From Bog-532 sp963720945 (GTDB taxonomy: Bacteria > Actinomycetota > Actinomycetes > Streptosporangiales > Streptosporangiaceae), in NCBI GenBank assembly GCA_963720945.1, contig CAVRHH010000029.1:62001-126000 (forward strand): a DNA stretch of 64,000 nucleotides, given 5' to 3'. This document shows positions 1 to 15,709 of this stretch, one piece after another. Positions within the stretch are counted from its first letter, which is position 1. The number at the start of each line of letters is the position of its first letter. Both the position numbers and the translations under genes were made by a program. The notes under the pieces were generated by a model. That model saw only the letters and a program-made list of their open reading frames with translations. It made no database searches and had not been told where the DNA came from.

Positions 1-57
1 GGGGCCCTCCCGTACGGGGCCCTCCCGTACGGGGCCCTCCCGTACGGGGCCCTCCGG
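1..57. repeat. 15-bp tandem repeat, about 4 copies
   Basis: GGGGCCCTCCCGTAC is repeated head to tail from the first base. The fourth copy decays at about position 55. The unit is a multiple of three and on the minus strand encodes GGPRT units of the partial gene that covers it. The array may continue beyond the window. Confidence 0.9.
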
Positions 58-388
58 TTCCCGAATTGCCTCCGGTGCGCTGTGAACCGTCATCACCCGC
101 CCGCGGCCCCGTTCCGCGACGCGTCTCACCGGCCGAACGGAACCCGCCACTGCGTGAACCGCCCCCAGCGCGCGGCCCGCGCGCACCAGAAGTCCCACGG
201 CTACCAGAGGTCCCACGGCCAGCGGGCGCACCGCGGTCACCCGAGCCGGTCGTCCGGGGGCCTCCCCGGCCTTCCCTGTCGCCCTCGCCGTCGTCGCGCC
301 GGGCCTGGCCGGGGACGCCACGCGTCCATCGCGTTCCTTCCGGCCGCGGCCGCTGCGCAGGCCGCGGTCCACCCCGCCACTCGGTCAC
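1..388 (-). CDS. Gly/Arg-rich protein, N-terminal part (runs off left edge)
   Basis: A minus-strand reading frame opens at a GTG at 388-386 (MTEWRGGPRPAQ...) and stays open for 129 codons to the window edge, so its stop lies outside. An SD-like GGAAAGG sits about 7 nt upstream of the GTG. The visible part is almost entirely Gly, Arg, Pro, Ser and Thr and ends in a tandem GGPRT repeat coded by the 15-bp repeat at the edge. No domain is reached. Long Gly/Arg-rich N-termini of this kind occur in actinobacterial RNA-binding proteins such as RluB-type pseudouridine synthases or RNA helicases, but that is only a guess. It lies just downstream of the rRNA terminator, in the same direction. The open frame plus SD argue for a real gene. 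Confidence 0.55.
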   Translation of the reverse strand, partial: MTEWRGGPRPAQRPRPEGTRWTRGVPGQARRDDGEGDREGRGGPRTTGSGDRGAPAGRGTSGSRGTSGARGPRAGGGSRSGGFRSAGETRRGTGPRAGDDGSQRTGGNSGTGGPRTGGPRTGGPRTGGP

Positions 389-490
389 GGTGTTACCTTT
401 CCACGAAGTCGCCGCGGTGAGCCAGCCTCGGCTCCGCGACGGCCTGCACCGTCAGCTGGCCGCGGCCCAGACATACTCCAGCCGGCGAAC

Positions 491-537
491 AAAAAGAAGG
501 AGGCCGCTCAACCCAATAAGGGGAGCGGCCTCCTTCA
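491..537 (-). terminator. Rho-independent terminator of the rRNA operon
   Basis: Reading the minus strand, AAGGAGGCCGCTC and GAGCGGCCTCCTT form a perfect 13-bp stem around a short loop, followed by TCTTTTTG. It starts about 8 nt beyond the 3' end of 5S rRNA, which is the expected place for the operon terminator. Confidence 0.9.
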
Positions 538-544
538 AAATATG

Positions 545-661
545 CCCGGCGGCGTCCTACTCTCCCACGCGGTCCCCCGCGCAGTACCATCGGCGCTGAA
601 GGGCTTAACTTCCGGGTTCGGAATGGGACCGGGTGTTTCCCCTTCGCTATGGCCGCCGAAA
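545..661 (-). rRNA. rrf: 5S ribosomal RNA
   Basis: About 117 nt on the minus strand, beginning near GTTTCGGCGGCCATAGCG and containing the conserved CCCATTCCGAACCCGGAAG core, ending in GGACGCCGCCGGGC, which pairs with the 5' end. It is the last gene of the 16S-23S-5S operon. Ends are accurate to a few bases. Confidence 0.95.
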
Positions 662-774
662 CGCTATTGAGATGTAAGTCGGCACGAGGACCCGCCTCGG
701 CCTATCGGCCATCTCTGGCCGACTGGTTCCCGACCGCACCTCGGGAACCGCACAGTGGACGCGAAACACAGTGT

Positions 775-806
775 TAGCCCAGGGGGATGACCCCCTGGAA
801 CCCCCA
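775..806. repeat. GC-rich hairpin in the 23S-5S spacer, member of a dispersed family
   Basis: CCAGGGGG and CCCCCTGG (779-798) form a perfect 8-bp palindrome around ATGA, flanked by TTAGC and GAACCCCCA. Very similar sequences occur at 54073-54102 and, inverted, in each copy of the 110-bp repeat at 41521-41848. In this position it could also act in pre-rRNA processing. Confidence 0.7.
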
Positions 807-821
807 CCGAAAAGAGTAGAA

Positions 822-5927
<5,106 letters not shown>

Positions 5928-6095
5928 GCTTATATACAACTGCTCGCTTGCGCGGAGCAGATTGTAAACATCCGAGAGTGCCTCGCTGACCAGCCCGAAG
6001 GCCGGACCAGTGAAGCGATCTTGGCATATCTCCGTGATGGTGATCGGCGTCCCGGAGGAAGCCGTCCCATCGACGGGGGTATGTGCTTAATGCAC

Positions 6096-6135
6096 TGGCT
6101 TTTAGCACGCTGTTGAGTTCTCAAGGAGCGGATGC
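6096..6135 (-). promoter_or_regulatory. boxA-like antitermination element in the rRNA leader
   Basis: The minus strand reads GCTCCTTGAGAACTCAACAG followed by CGTGCT. This resembles the conserved leader element of actinobacterial rRNA operons (mycobacterial form TTTGAGAACTCAATAGTGTG), which contains boxA for NusB/S10-dependent antitermination. It lies about 170 nt upstream of mature 16S and downstream of both promoter candidates, as expected. Function is inferred from sequence and position. Confidence 0.6.
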
Positions 6136-6178
6136 TCACCTTCGGCGGACGCTCGTCCGCCTCCAGGGCAACTACTCT

Positions 6179-6207
6179 AACTTACCGGATGGGCTTCCCG
6201 TTGTCAA
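6179..6207 (-). promoter_or_regulatory. rRNA operon promoter, proximal
   Basis: Minus strand: -35 TTGACA (6207-6202), exactly 17 bp spacer, -10 TAAGTT (6184-6179). The -35 is a perfect consensus. It lies about 250 bp upstream of mature 16S and just upstream of the boxA-like element. Confidence 0.7.
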
Positions 6208-6372
6208 CCAAGTTCCGATGAACTTTGCGACTCAGGTTGGTTTCCATCCGCCCAAGCAAGACTACCCGACAAGCTTCCGTGGTCACGCAAAAGCCCGTCA
6301 GTTCGTCTCGACTGGGGGTTCCCGCAGGTCCGGTCGGCCTTTCGGCGTTCCGTTCCCCGGCGGGCAAGAAGA

Positions 6373-6401
6373 ACTCTAGGGATGGACGGGGCCCTCGTCA
6401 A
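6373..6401 (-). promoter_or_regulatory. rRNA operon promoter, distal
   Basis: Minus strand: -35 TTGACG (6401-6396), 17 bp spacer, -10 TAGAGT (6378-6373), a typical actinobacterial housekeeping-sigma promoter. With the proximal promoter it forms a tandem pair spaced by about 190 bp, as is usual for rRNA operons. Confidence 0.65.
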
Positions 6402-6722
6402 ATCAAACGACGAGGTTGGCGCAGGCTAACGCCCGACCTCTGGCCCGCCCGGAGACATAAGCCGAGGTCACGGGCAGTAAAGGCCGCGCCACACAGCCTG
6501 AAAATTCGTTCTGAGTCCACGGCTGGCACACCGGAACAGGCCAGCTCCTTACGCTGGCCTGAAGTCGGCATACCCCGGCTTCTGTCGCCGGAAACATCGC
6601 GGTTTTCCCCGCATAGTTGCTGGTCAGAGCCTCGTACGAGCAGAGGGCTGACCCGCCGACGGCCGAAATGCGAGGAAATGTCGCCGGTCCTCGCCAACCT
6701 CATGATCAACATCGGGCTCTTG

Positions 6723-6738
6723 AGTGACCCATGTCACT
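6723..6738. promoter_or_regulatory. Crp/FNR-family-like palindrome
   Basis: AGTGACCCATGTCACT is a dyad with GTGA / TCAC half-sites separated by 6 bp. It fits both the general TGTGA-N6-TCACA class and the GTG-N6-GNCAC motif reported for Streptomyces Crp. It lies about 320 bp upstream of the distal rRNA promoter. A regulatory role is only inferred. Confidence 0.35.
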
Positions 6739-6879
6739 AAAGCCTCTCCAGCTACGCGCCACTCGGATCAGGCACGCCCGGGGCGGAGCACGCCCGGGGC
6801 GGCAGGCGCGGAGGAGACCCCTGAGGCTTCTGCGCCCGGTGTGGCTGTGGGGGCACTGGTTCGGCGCCGCCCGATGATC

Positions 6880-6910
6880 GTGGTGGCCGCGTCTGAGCGG
6901 AAGCCACCAC
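6880..6910 (-). terminator. Stem-loop downstream of tyrS
   Basis: GTGGTGGC and GCCACCAC form a perfect 8-bp stem with further CCGC/GCGG pairing in the loop, about 50 nt past the tyrS stop. There is no U-run, so it is either an L-shaped actinobacterial terminator or a transcript-stabilising hairpin. Confidence 0.4.
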
Positions 6911-6959
6911 AAAGCGGGGAGCCCACCGGCGGCGGGGAACGGTCGGGCGGCGGGAACGG

Positions 6960-8368
6960 TCAGGCGGGGCGGATGTCGACGGCGCCGACGGTCCTCTTGC
7001 CACGGCGCACAATCAGGTAACGATCGTGCAGGAGGTCACCGCGTTCGGGGACCGCATCCTCGGACGTCACCTTCCGGTTGTTGAGGTAGGCGCCGCCCTC
7101 GGCGATCGCGCGCCGGGCGGCCGACTTGCTCGCCACAATGCCGGTCAGGGCCATCAGGTCGGCCACGGTCGGCATCTCCCCCGCGCCGGGCCCACCGTGG
7201 CCAGGCCCACCGGTGCCGGGCCCACCGTGGCCGCGGCTGCCAGGACCAGGCCCGCCCTGGCCAGGCTCACCCCGGCCGGGCCCGGTGCTGCCCCCCGGCA
7301 GGCGGGTTCAGCTTTCAGGAAAACCTCGGTATGCGGGACTTCGGCGAAGGCGTCCGCGAGCGTGCGGGAGTCAATATCAGCGAGCTCGCCCTGGCCGAAC
7401 AGCGCCCGGCTGGCCGCTATCACCCGCTGGGTCGCGTCGGCGCCGTGCACGAGCGTGGTGATGTCCTCGGCCAGCGTCCGCTGGCCGGTGCGGGCCGCGG
7501 GCCGCTCCGCGGTCTGGCGTTCCAGTTCCTCGATCTCCTCACGGGACCGGAACGTGAACACCTTGAGGAGCCCCGGCACCTCGGCGTCGCCGACGTTGAG
7601 CCAGAACTGGTAGAACGCGTACGGGCTCATCAGGTCCGGGCTGATCCAGATGGCGCCGCCCTCGGTCTTGCCGTACTTGGTGCCGTCCGGCTTGGTGATC
7701 AGGGGGGTCGCGAGGGCGTGCACGGTGCCGCCTTCGGCCCGCCGGATCAGGTCCACCCCCGCGACCAGGTTCCCCCACTGATCGCTGCCGCCGAGCTGGA
7801 GCGTGCAGTCCTGCCGCCGGTACAGCTCCAGGAAGTCCAGGGCCTGCAGGATCTGGTAGCTGAACTCGGTGTAGCTGATGCCGCCGGCTTCCAGGCGGGC
7901 CTTGACCGATTCGCGGGCGAGCATCTGGTTGACCGGGAAGTGCTTGCCGATGTCGCGCAGGAAGTCCAGCGTGGACAGCCCTTCCGTCCAGTCCAGGTTG
8001 CTGACGATCACGGCGCTGTTGGCGATGTCCCCGAACTCCAGGAACCGCTCGACCTCGCCCCGGATCCGGTCCACCCATTTGGCCACGACGTCCAGCGGGT
8101 TGAGCACACGCTCGGCGGACTTGCCGCTTGGATCACCGATCAGCCCGGTGGCGCCGCCGACCAGGCCGATCGGGCGGTGGCCGAAAAGCTGGAAGCGGCG
8201 CATGGTCAGCAACTGCACCAGGTTCCCGATGTGCAGGCCGGGCGCCGTCGGATCGAACCCGCAGTAGACCGTGACCGGGCCTGACCGCAGCGCGTCGCGC
8301 AGCTCGTCGAGGTCGGTGGACAGCGCGATCAGGCCACGCCAGCTCAGTTCGTCGATGATGTCGGTCAC
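6960..8368 (-). CDS. tyrS: Tyrosyl-tRNA synthetase with a frame break before the S4 domain
   Basis: Charges tRNA-Tyr. The N-terminal frame (GTG at 8368) has the class I HIGH motif as HIGN near residue 46, the Tyr-binding GGSDQWGN and the KMSKS equivalent KYGKTEGG. The C-terminal S4 RNA-binding domain (LMALTGIVASKSAARRAI to the stop at 6960) is in a different frame from about 7175. Adding one base to the C run at 7291-7296 (a G run on the coding strand) joins the two through a Gly/Pro-rich linker (GQGGPGPG...GGPGHGGPGAG). Without that base the first frame runs to a stop at 7154 with no S4 domain. As an essential gene this is more likely a sequencing error than a pseudogene, though programmed frameshifting is not excluded. 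The start overlaps the mpg stop by 4 nt (GTGA). Confidence 0.9.
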
Positions 8369-9027
8369 GGCTGAATCGTGCCATCTCCGCCGCCCGGGGT
8401 GGTAACCGTTTCCGTTTTGCCGCGCCGGCGCGGCGCGTACGGCCGGTAGACGGAGACCGTGGGGTCGCCGGCGATCCAGAACCGCCAGGGCACGTCGGCG
8501 GCCGAGCTGACGCCGACCCGGGGCCCGGTCAGCACCTTCCCGGGAAAATGGCCCGGCGCGGGGCCCCGGATCCGCAGCGGCGAGCCGGCGGCGCAGACGT
8601 CGGCACCGTCCAGGGCACGGTCGATGGCCAGCGCCTGGCAGAGCCGGGCGGGCCCGCGCGCGAGATCGGTGTCGGCGCGGGCGGCGGGCCGTCTGAGCCG
8701 GGCTAGCGGAAGCCCCTCGATGAGGACGCCGGCCCGCAGCAGCACTGCCTCGGCCGTGCCCTCGGGCAGGCAGACGAAGTTGACGCAGAAATGCATGCCG
8801 TAGGTGAAGTAGACGTAGGAGTGGCCCGGCGGCCCGAACATGACCCCGTTGCGGCGGGTCCGCCCCCGGTAGGCGTGCGAGGCCGGATCTTCGGCGCCGG
8901 CGTACGCCTCCACCTCGGTCAGCGCGACCGCGACGAGCCCGTCCGGGGTCTGGTGCTCCAGCACGCAGCCGAGCAGCGCCGGCGCGACCTGCACGGCCCG
9001 GCGGGCGAAGAAGGAGCGAGCCAGCAC
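8365..9027 (-). CDS. mpg: 3-methyladenine DNA glycosylase (AAG/MPG family)
   Basis: Base-excision repair enzyme that removes alkylated purines. The protein begins FFARRAVQVAPALLG and has the family signatures TEVEAYAGAEDPASHAYRG, MFGPPGHSYVYFTYGMH with the active-site region, and LARGPARLCQALAI. From a GTG at 9027 it is 220 residues, close to the usual 200-220. The frame stays open further upstream into low-complexity sequence toward argH, and no strong SD fixes the start. Its stop overlaps the tyrS start. The mpg-tyrS pair downstream of the arg cluster is also seen in mycobacteria. Confidence 0.85.
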   Translation of the reverse strand: MLARSFFARRAVQVAPALLGCVLEHQTPDGLVAVALTEVEAYAGAEDPASHAYRGRTRRNGVMFGPPGHSYVYFTYGMHFCVNFVCLPEGTAEAVLLRAGVLIEGLPLARLRRPAARADTDLARGPARLCQALAIDRALDGADVCAAGSPLRIRGPAPGHFPGKVLTGPRVGVSSAADVPWRFWIAGDPTVSVYRPYAPRRRGKTETVTTPGGGDGTIQP

Positions 9028-9125
9028 ACCCGGCGGGTCCGCGCCGCCGTCCCGCCCGGGCACCGCGGGCGTGCCCGGGCCGGCCGGGTGGCGGTCCCGG
9101 CCGGGCACACCAGGAGCCCCGGGGG

Positions 9126-10544
9126 TCAGCGGGCCGCCCACGCCGCGTGCTGGTCGGCCAGGGCGCGCAGCGCGGCCAGCTGCTCGGCGACCCGCTGCGG
9201 TGCCGTGCCGCCCTGCTGCTTCCGCGCGGCCAGGGCTCCTTCGACGGTCAGCACCTGCCGGACGTCGGGCGTCAGGTACGGCGACACCCGCTCCAGGTCG
9301 GCGTCGCTGACTTCGTCCAGGTCGACGTCGTGCACCTGGCACCAGACGACGAGGTGGCCGACGATCTCGTGGGCCTCGCGGAACGGGACGCCCCGCTGCA
9401 CCAGGTACTCGGCCAGGTCGGTGGCCAGCGTGAAACCCGCGCTGGCGCTCGCGGCGACCCGCTCCTCGTGCAGCCGGAACGTCGCGACCAGCCCGGCCAG
9501 CGCCGGCAGGACGAGCAGCAGCGTGTCGACCGCGTCGAAGACCGGCTCCTTGTCTTCCTGCAGGTCGCGGTTGTAGGTGAGCGGCAGCCCCTTGAGCGTG
9601 GCGAGCAGGCCGGTGAGCCCGCCGATCAGCCGCCCGGCCTTGCCCCGGGCCAGCTCGGCCACGTCCGGGTTCTTCTTCTGCGGCATGATCGACGAGCCGG
9701 TGGCGTAGCCGTCGTCGATCTCGATCCAGCCGAACTCCTGCGAGGACCAGAGCACGATCTCCTCGCCCAGCCGCGACATGTGCACGCCGATGAGCGCCGC
9801 CGCGAAGCAGAACTCGGCGGCGAAGTCGCGGTCGCTGACCGCGTCCATCGAGTTGGTCGTCGCGGCGGTGAAGCCGAGCTGTGTGGCCAGTTCGCGCGGG
9901 TCGAACGGCAGCGACGACCCGGCCAGCGCGCCCGCGCCGAGCGGGGAGATCGCCGCCCGCTTGTCCCAGTCCCGCAGCCGGTCCACGTCCCGCGCGAACG
10001 CGTGCACGTGGGCCAGCAGCTGGTGTGCGAACAGCACCGGCTGAGCGTGCTGCAGGTGCGTCATCCCGGGGACGGCCACGCCTGCGTGCCGTTCGGCCTG
10101 GCCGAGCAGGGCGGTCTCCAGCTCGGCCAACCGGGAAACGATCATGCGCACGTGGTCCCGCAGGTACAGCCGCAGGTCCGTGGCCACCTGGTCGTTACGG
10201 CTGCGCCCGGCGCGCAGTTTGCCGCCGAGGGTGCCGAGCCGCTCCAGCAGCCCGCGCTCCAGGGCCGTGTGCACGTCCTCGTCGGCGGCGGTGGGACGGA
10301 ACGTGCCGTCGCGGCAGGCGCGGTCGAGGTCGTCCAGGGCGCCCAGCATCGCGTCCCGTTCGGCCTCGGTCAGCAGGCCGGCGCCGTACAGCGCCCGGGT
10401 GTGCGCGCGGGAGGCCAGCAGATCGTAGGGGGCCAGCCGCCAGTCGAACTGCACGCTGACCGACAGCCGGGCCAGCGCATCGGCCGGCCCGGACTCGAAC
10501 CGGCCGCCCCACAGCCGGGTCGGCGCGCTCCCTGCTTCTGTCAC
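9126..10544 (-). CDS. argH: Argininosuccinate lyase
   Basis: Last step of arginine synthesis: splits argininosuccinate into arginine and fumarate. The 472-residue protein matches the family over its length, opening with LWGGRFESGPADAL and carrying the fumarase/aspartase superfamily signature GSSIMPQKKNP near residue 280 and the TAATTNSMDAVSDRDF catalytic region. The start is GTG at 10544 with TGAGG about 9 nt upstream. It is the final gene of the arg cluster, 87 bp downstream of argG. The stop is followed by a GC-rich spacer of about 100 bp before mpg. Confidence 0.96.
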   Translation of the reverse strand: MTEAGSAPTRLWGGRFESGPADALARLSVSVQFDWRLAPYDLLASRAHTRALYGAGLLTEAERDAMLGALDDLDRACRDGTFRPTAADEDVHTALERGLLERLGTLGGKLRAGRSRNDQVATDLRLYLRDHVRMIVSRLAELETALLGQAERHAGVAVPGMTHLQHAQPVLFAHQLLAHVHAFARDVDRLRDWDKRAAISPLGAGALAGSSLPFDPRELATQLGFTAATTNSMDAVSDRDFAAEFCFAAALIGVHMSRLGEEIVLWSSQEFGWIEIDDGYATGSSIMPQKKNPDVAELARGKAGRLIGGLTGLLATLKGLPLTYNRDLQEDKEPVFDAVDTLLLVLPALAGLVATFRLHEERVAASASAGFTLATDLAEYLVQRGVPFREAHEIVGHLVVWCQVHDVDLDEVSDADLERVSPYLTPDVRQVLTVEGALAARKQQGGTAPQRVAEQLAALRALADQHAAWAAR

Positions 10545-10631
10545 TTCTGCCTCAGTTCCTCACCCTGTCCAACCGTACAACCGCGTGCCGCGACGGCACC
10601 CCGACGGTGCCCGACGGCACCCCGACCCCGG

Positions 10632-11840
10632 TCAGCCCACCCGGCGGTCCCGGATCGCCGCGATCTTGCTGGGCAGGCCCCACAGCTCCACGAAGCCCTT
10701 GGACAGCGCCTGGTCGAACGTGTCGCCGGTGTCGTAGGTGGCCAGTTCGTAATCGTAGAGCGAAGCGGGGCTGCGCCGGCCGGTAACGACGGCCCGGCCG
10801 CCGTGCAGCTTGAGCCGGATGTCCCCGGTCACGTACTCGGACGCCTGCGTGATGAACGCGTCCAGGGCCCGCTTGAGCGGGGAGAACCAAAGCCCGTCAT
10901 AGACCAGTTCGGCCCACCGCTGCTCGGCCTGCCGCTTGAACCGGGCCAGGTCGCGCTCGACGCAGACGCTCTCCATCTCCTGGTGCGCGGTGATCAGCGC
11001 GATCGCGCCGGGCGCCTCGTAGACCTCACGGCTCTTGATGCCGACCAGCCGGTCCTCCACCATGTCGAGCCGGCCGACGCCCTGGGCTCCCGCCCGTTCG
11101 TTAATTTCTGTGATGATTTCCAGCGGCGTCTTGGCGGTGCCGTCGACCGCGGTGGGCACGCCGTCGGTGAAGCTGATCACCAGCTCGTCAGGCTCACGCG
11201 GCAGGGCGGGGTCGGCCGTGTACTCGTACACGTCCTCCCACGGCCCGTTCCAGATGTTCTCCAGGTGGCCGGTCTCCACCGCGCGGCCCCACAGGTTCTG
11301 GTCGATGGAGTACGGCGACTTGGACGTCACGTCGATCGGCAGGCCCTTGTCGGCCGCGAACGCGATCGCCTTGTCCCGGGTCATGCCCGAGTCACGGACC
11401 GGCGCGAGCACCTTGACGTCGGGGGCGAGCGCGGCGATCCCCGCCTCGAAACGCACCTGGTCGTTGCCCTTGCCGGTACAGCCGTGCGACAGCATCGAGG
11501 CGCCCTTCTCGCGGCACACCCGGACCAGGTGGTCGACGATCAGCGGCCGTGACAGCGCGGAGACCAGCGGATAGCGGTCCATGTACAGCGCGTTGGCGGT
11601 CAGCGCCGGCACGCAGTAGTCCGCGGCGAACTCGGCCCGCGCGTCCACCACCTCGGCCTCGACGGCGCCGCAAGCGAGCGCGCGCTTGCGGATGTCGTCC
11701 AGGTCCTCGCCGCCCTGGCCGACGTCGATGGCGACGGCGACCACGTCGGCACCGGTCTGCTCGGCGATCCAGCCGATGGCCACGGAGGTGTCCAGGCCGC
11801 CGGAATACGCCAGGACGACCCGGTCCTTCTCAGTACTCAT
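10632..11840 (-). CDS. argG: Argininosuccinate synthase
   Basis: Joins citrulline and aspartate with ATP to give argininosuccinate. The 402-residue protein begins with the ATP-binding P-loop VVLAYSGGLDTSVAIGW and contains GCTGKGNDQVRFE and SPYSIDQNLWGR, all typical of the family. ATG start with AGGATGAGGAA immediately upstream. Placed between argR and argH as in mycobacterial argCJBDFRGH clusters. Length and composition are ordinary. Confidence 0.97.
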   Translation of the reverse strand: MSTEKDRVVLAYSGGLDTSVAIGWIAEQTGADVVAVAIDVGQGGEDLDDIRKRALACGAVEAEVVDARAEFAADYCVPALTANALYMDRYPLVSALSRPLIVDHLVRVCREKGASMLSHGCTGKGNDQVRFEAGIAALAPDVKVLAPVRDSGMTRDKAIAFAADKGLPIDVTSKSPYSIDQNLWGRAVETGHLENIWNGPWEDVYEYTADPALPREPDELVISFTDGVPTAVDGTAKTPLEIITEINERAGAQGVGRLDMVEDRLVGIKSREVYEAPGAIALITAHQEMESVCVERDLARFKRQAEQRWAELVYDGLWFSPLKRALDAFITQASEYVTGDIRLKLHGGRAVVTGRRSPASLYDYELATYDTGDTFDQALSKGFVELWGLPSKIAAIRDRRVG

Positions 11841-11902
11841 TTCCTCATCCTTTGCAGGTGTCAGTAAGTCAGGGGCTCAGGCGCCGCGGACGGCCGCGGC
11901 GG

Positions 11903-12519
11903 TCATCGTCGGCGCTCAGCCAGGGTGAGCAGTTGCGCGGCGAGGTCGGCGCCGCCCGCCGGGTCCCGCGCGATCACCAGCACCGTGTCGTCGCCGGCCA
12001 CGGTGCCGAGGATGGATGGCCAGGCCGCGTGGTCCATCACCGAGGCGAGGAACTGGGCCGCACCGGCCGGGGTGCGCAGGACCACCATGTTGGCACTGGC
12101 CTCGGCCGAGATCAGCAGCTCCGCGGCCACCCGCGCCAGCCGCGGGCCGCCCGGCGGAGCCGTCCCGGCGGCGGTGGCCGTGCCCGTCTCGCCGCCCGCG
12201 GGACCCGCGGCGGCCCCGGCACCCACCGGGCCCGCCGATCCGGCCGGCCCCGCTGATCCGGCCGTACTGGGCAGGCCGGGATGAGACCCGGGACCGCCTG
12301 GTTCCCCGGGCAGCGCGTACACCAGCGAGCCGTCGGCGGCACGGACCCGGACCGCGCCGAGTTCCTCCAGGTCACGGGACAGCGTGGCCTGGGTGATGGG
12401 CACTCCCCGCTCGTTCAGCAGCCGGGCGAGCTCTTCCTGCGACCGGACCTGGCGGTCGGCCAGCGTGGCCGCCACCCACGCCTGCCGGGACGCCTTGGTG
12501 CTAGGCCTGGTCACCGTCA

Positions 12520-12520
<1 letters not shown>
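11903..12520 (-). CDS. argR: Arginine repressor, with extended linker
   Basis: Arginine-responsive transcriptional repressor of the arg genes. The N-terminal winged helix (residues ~10-70) has the family TQATLSRDLEELGAVRV motif. The C-terminal hexamerisation and arginine-binding domain (~128-205) has the GTVAGDDTVLVI signature. The two are joined by a 55-60 residue Gly/Pro/Ala/Ser linker (~71-127), where ordinary ArgR has only a few residues, making this one 205 instead of about 150-170 residues. The ATG overlaps the argF stop by 1 nt (TGATG), so it is translationally coupled. The protein probably acts on the ARG-box-like site upstream of argC. Confidence 0.93.
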
Positions 12521-14674
<2,154 letters not shown>

Positions 14675-14678
<4 letters not shown>

Positions 14679-15709
14679 CGTGGCCCTGCCTCTCCGTGTT
14701 CTGCCTCTCCGTGTTCTGCCTCTCCGTGTTCTGCCTCTCCGTGTTCTGCCTCTCCGTGTTCTGCGTTACTGGGTTCTGCCTTGCTGGCCGGTGCGTCGGG
14801 GACGACCATCGTGCCGGTGCCGGAATCGGTGAAGATCTCCAGCAGGACGGCGTGCGGCTGGCGGCCGTCGAGCACGTGGGCCTGGGGCACGCCGCCGTGA
14901 ACCGCGGTCAGGCACGCCTCCATCTTGGGGATCATCCCGGTGCTCAGGCCGGGCAGCATGGTCTCCAGCTCGCCCGCGCCGACCTCACTGAGCACGTCCC
15001 CGTCCGGCGGCCACGTCCGGTACAGGCCGGGCACGTCGGTGAGGATCATCAGCTTGGCCGCGCCCAGGGCGACCGCGAGCGCCGCCGCGGCGGTGTCGGC
15101 GTTGACGTTGTAGACCTCCCCGTCCGCACCCCGGGCGACGCTGGAGACCACCGGGATGCGCCGGTCGGCGATCAGCGCGCGCACCGCGCCGGGGTCGGTG
15201 GCCTGGATCTCGCCGACCAGCCCGATGTCGACCGATTCGCCGTCCACGATGGCGGGCTTGCGGCTGGCCGTGAACATGTTCGCGTCCTCGCCGGACAGGC
15301 CGACGGCGAACGGGCCATCCCGGTTGATCAGCCGGACGATGTCCTTGTTCACCTTCCCGGTCAGCACCATGCGGACGACGTCCATCGTCTCCGGCGTGGT
15401 CACCCGCAGGCCCGCGGTAAACGTGGTCTCCAGGCCGAGCCGGTCGAGATGCTCGGTAATCTGCGGGCCGCCGCCGTGCACGACCACCGGCCGGAGCCCC
15501 GCGTACCGCAGGAACACCAGGTCCTCGGCGAAGGCGGCGCGGAGCGAATCGTCGATCATGGCGTTCCCGCCGTACTTGATCACGACGGTCCGGTCGTGGA
15601 ACCGGATCAGCCACGGCAGCGCCTCGAGGAGCGTCGCCGCCTTGGCGGCCGCGGTCTCGCTCACCTGGCGTACCGCAGGCCCTCCGGCCTTGTCCACGTT
15701 CGCCGTCAC
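14675..15709 (-). CDS. argB: Acetylglutamate kinase with repeat tail
   Basis: Phosphorylates N-acetylglutamate. Amino-acid kinase features: VVIKYGGNAM near residue 43, VVVHGGGPQI near 74, and KLMILTDVPGLY toward the C-terminus. The family fold ends near GTGTMVV at about residue 305. The protein continues for about 37 residues with a tail containing five EHGEA repeats coded by a 15-bp tandem array. Total 344 residues against a usual 290-310. GTG start overlaps the argJ stop by 4 nt. The tail looks like slippage-generated sequence tolerated at the C-terminus. Confidence 0.95.
14689..14763. repeat. 15-bp tandem repeat, 5 copies, inside argB
   Basis: Unit CCTCTCCGTGTTCTG repeated five times exactly, followed by one degenerate copy to about 14778. 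It encodes the EHGEA tail of ArgB in frame, so copy-number change would not disrupt the coupled argD. Confidence 0.95.

Larger units (their letters stand above)
5928..6959. other. rRNA operon upstream and leader region, no gene seen
   Basis: About 1 kb between 16S rRNA and the tyrS stop codon. It holds two promoter candidates, an antitermination-like leader element, a Crp-like palindrome and a tyrS-proximal hairpin, each listed separately. Near 6393-6415 there is also a CCTCGTC / GACGAGG inverted repeat overlapping the distal promoter. A 16-bp direct repeat (gcacgcccggggcgg) occurs twice near 6771-6802. None of the short ORFs here has coding character or a credible ribosome site. Confidence 0.6.

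Noticed and set aside
9147..11552. 801-codon plus-strand ORF antisense to argH and argG
   Set aside because: High-GC codon bias leaves the antisense frame open. The minus strand carries clear ArgH and ArgG with conserved motifs.
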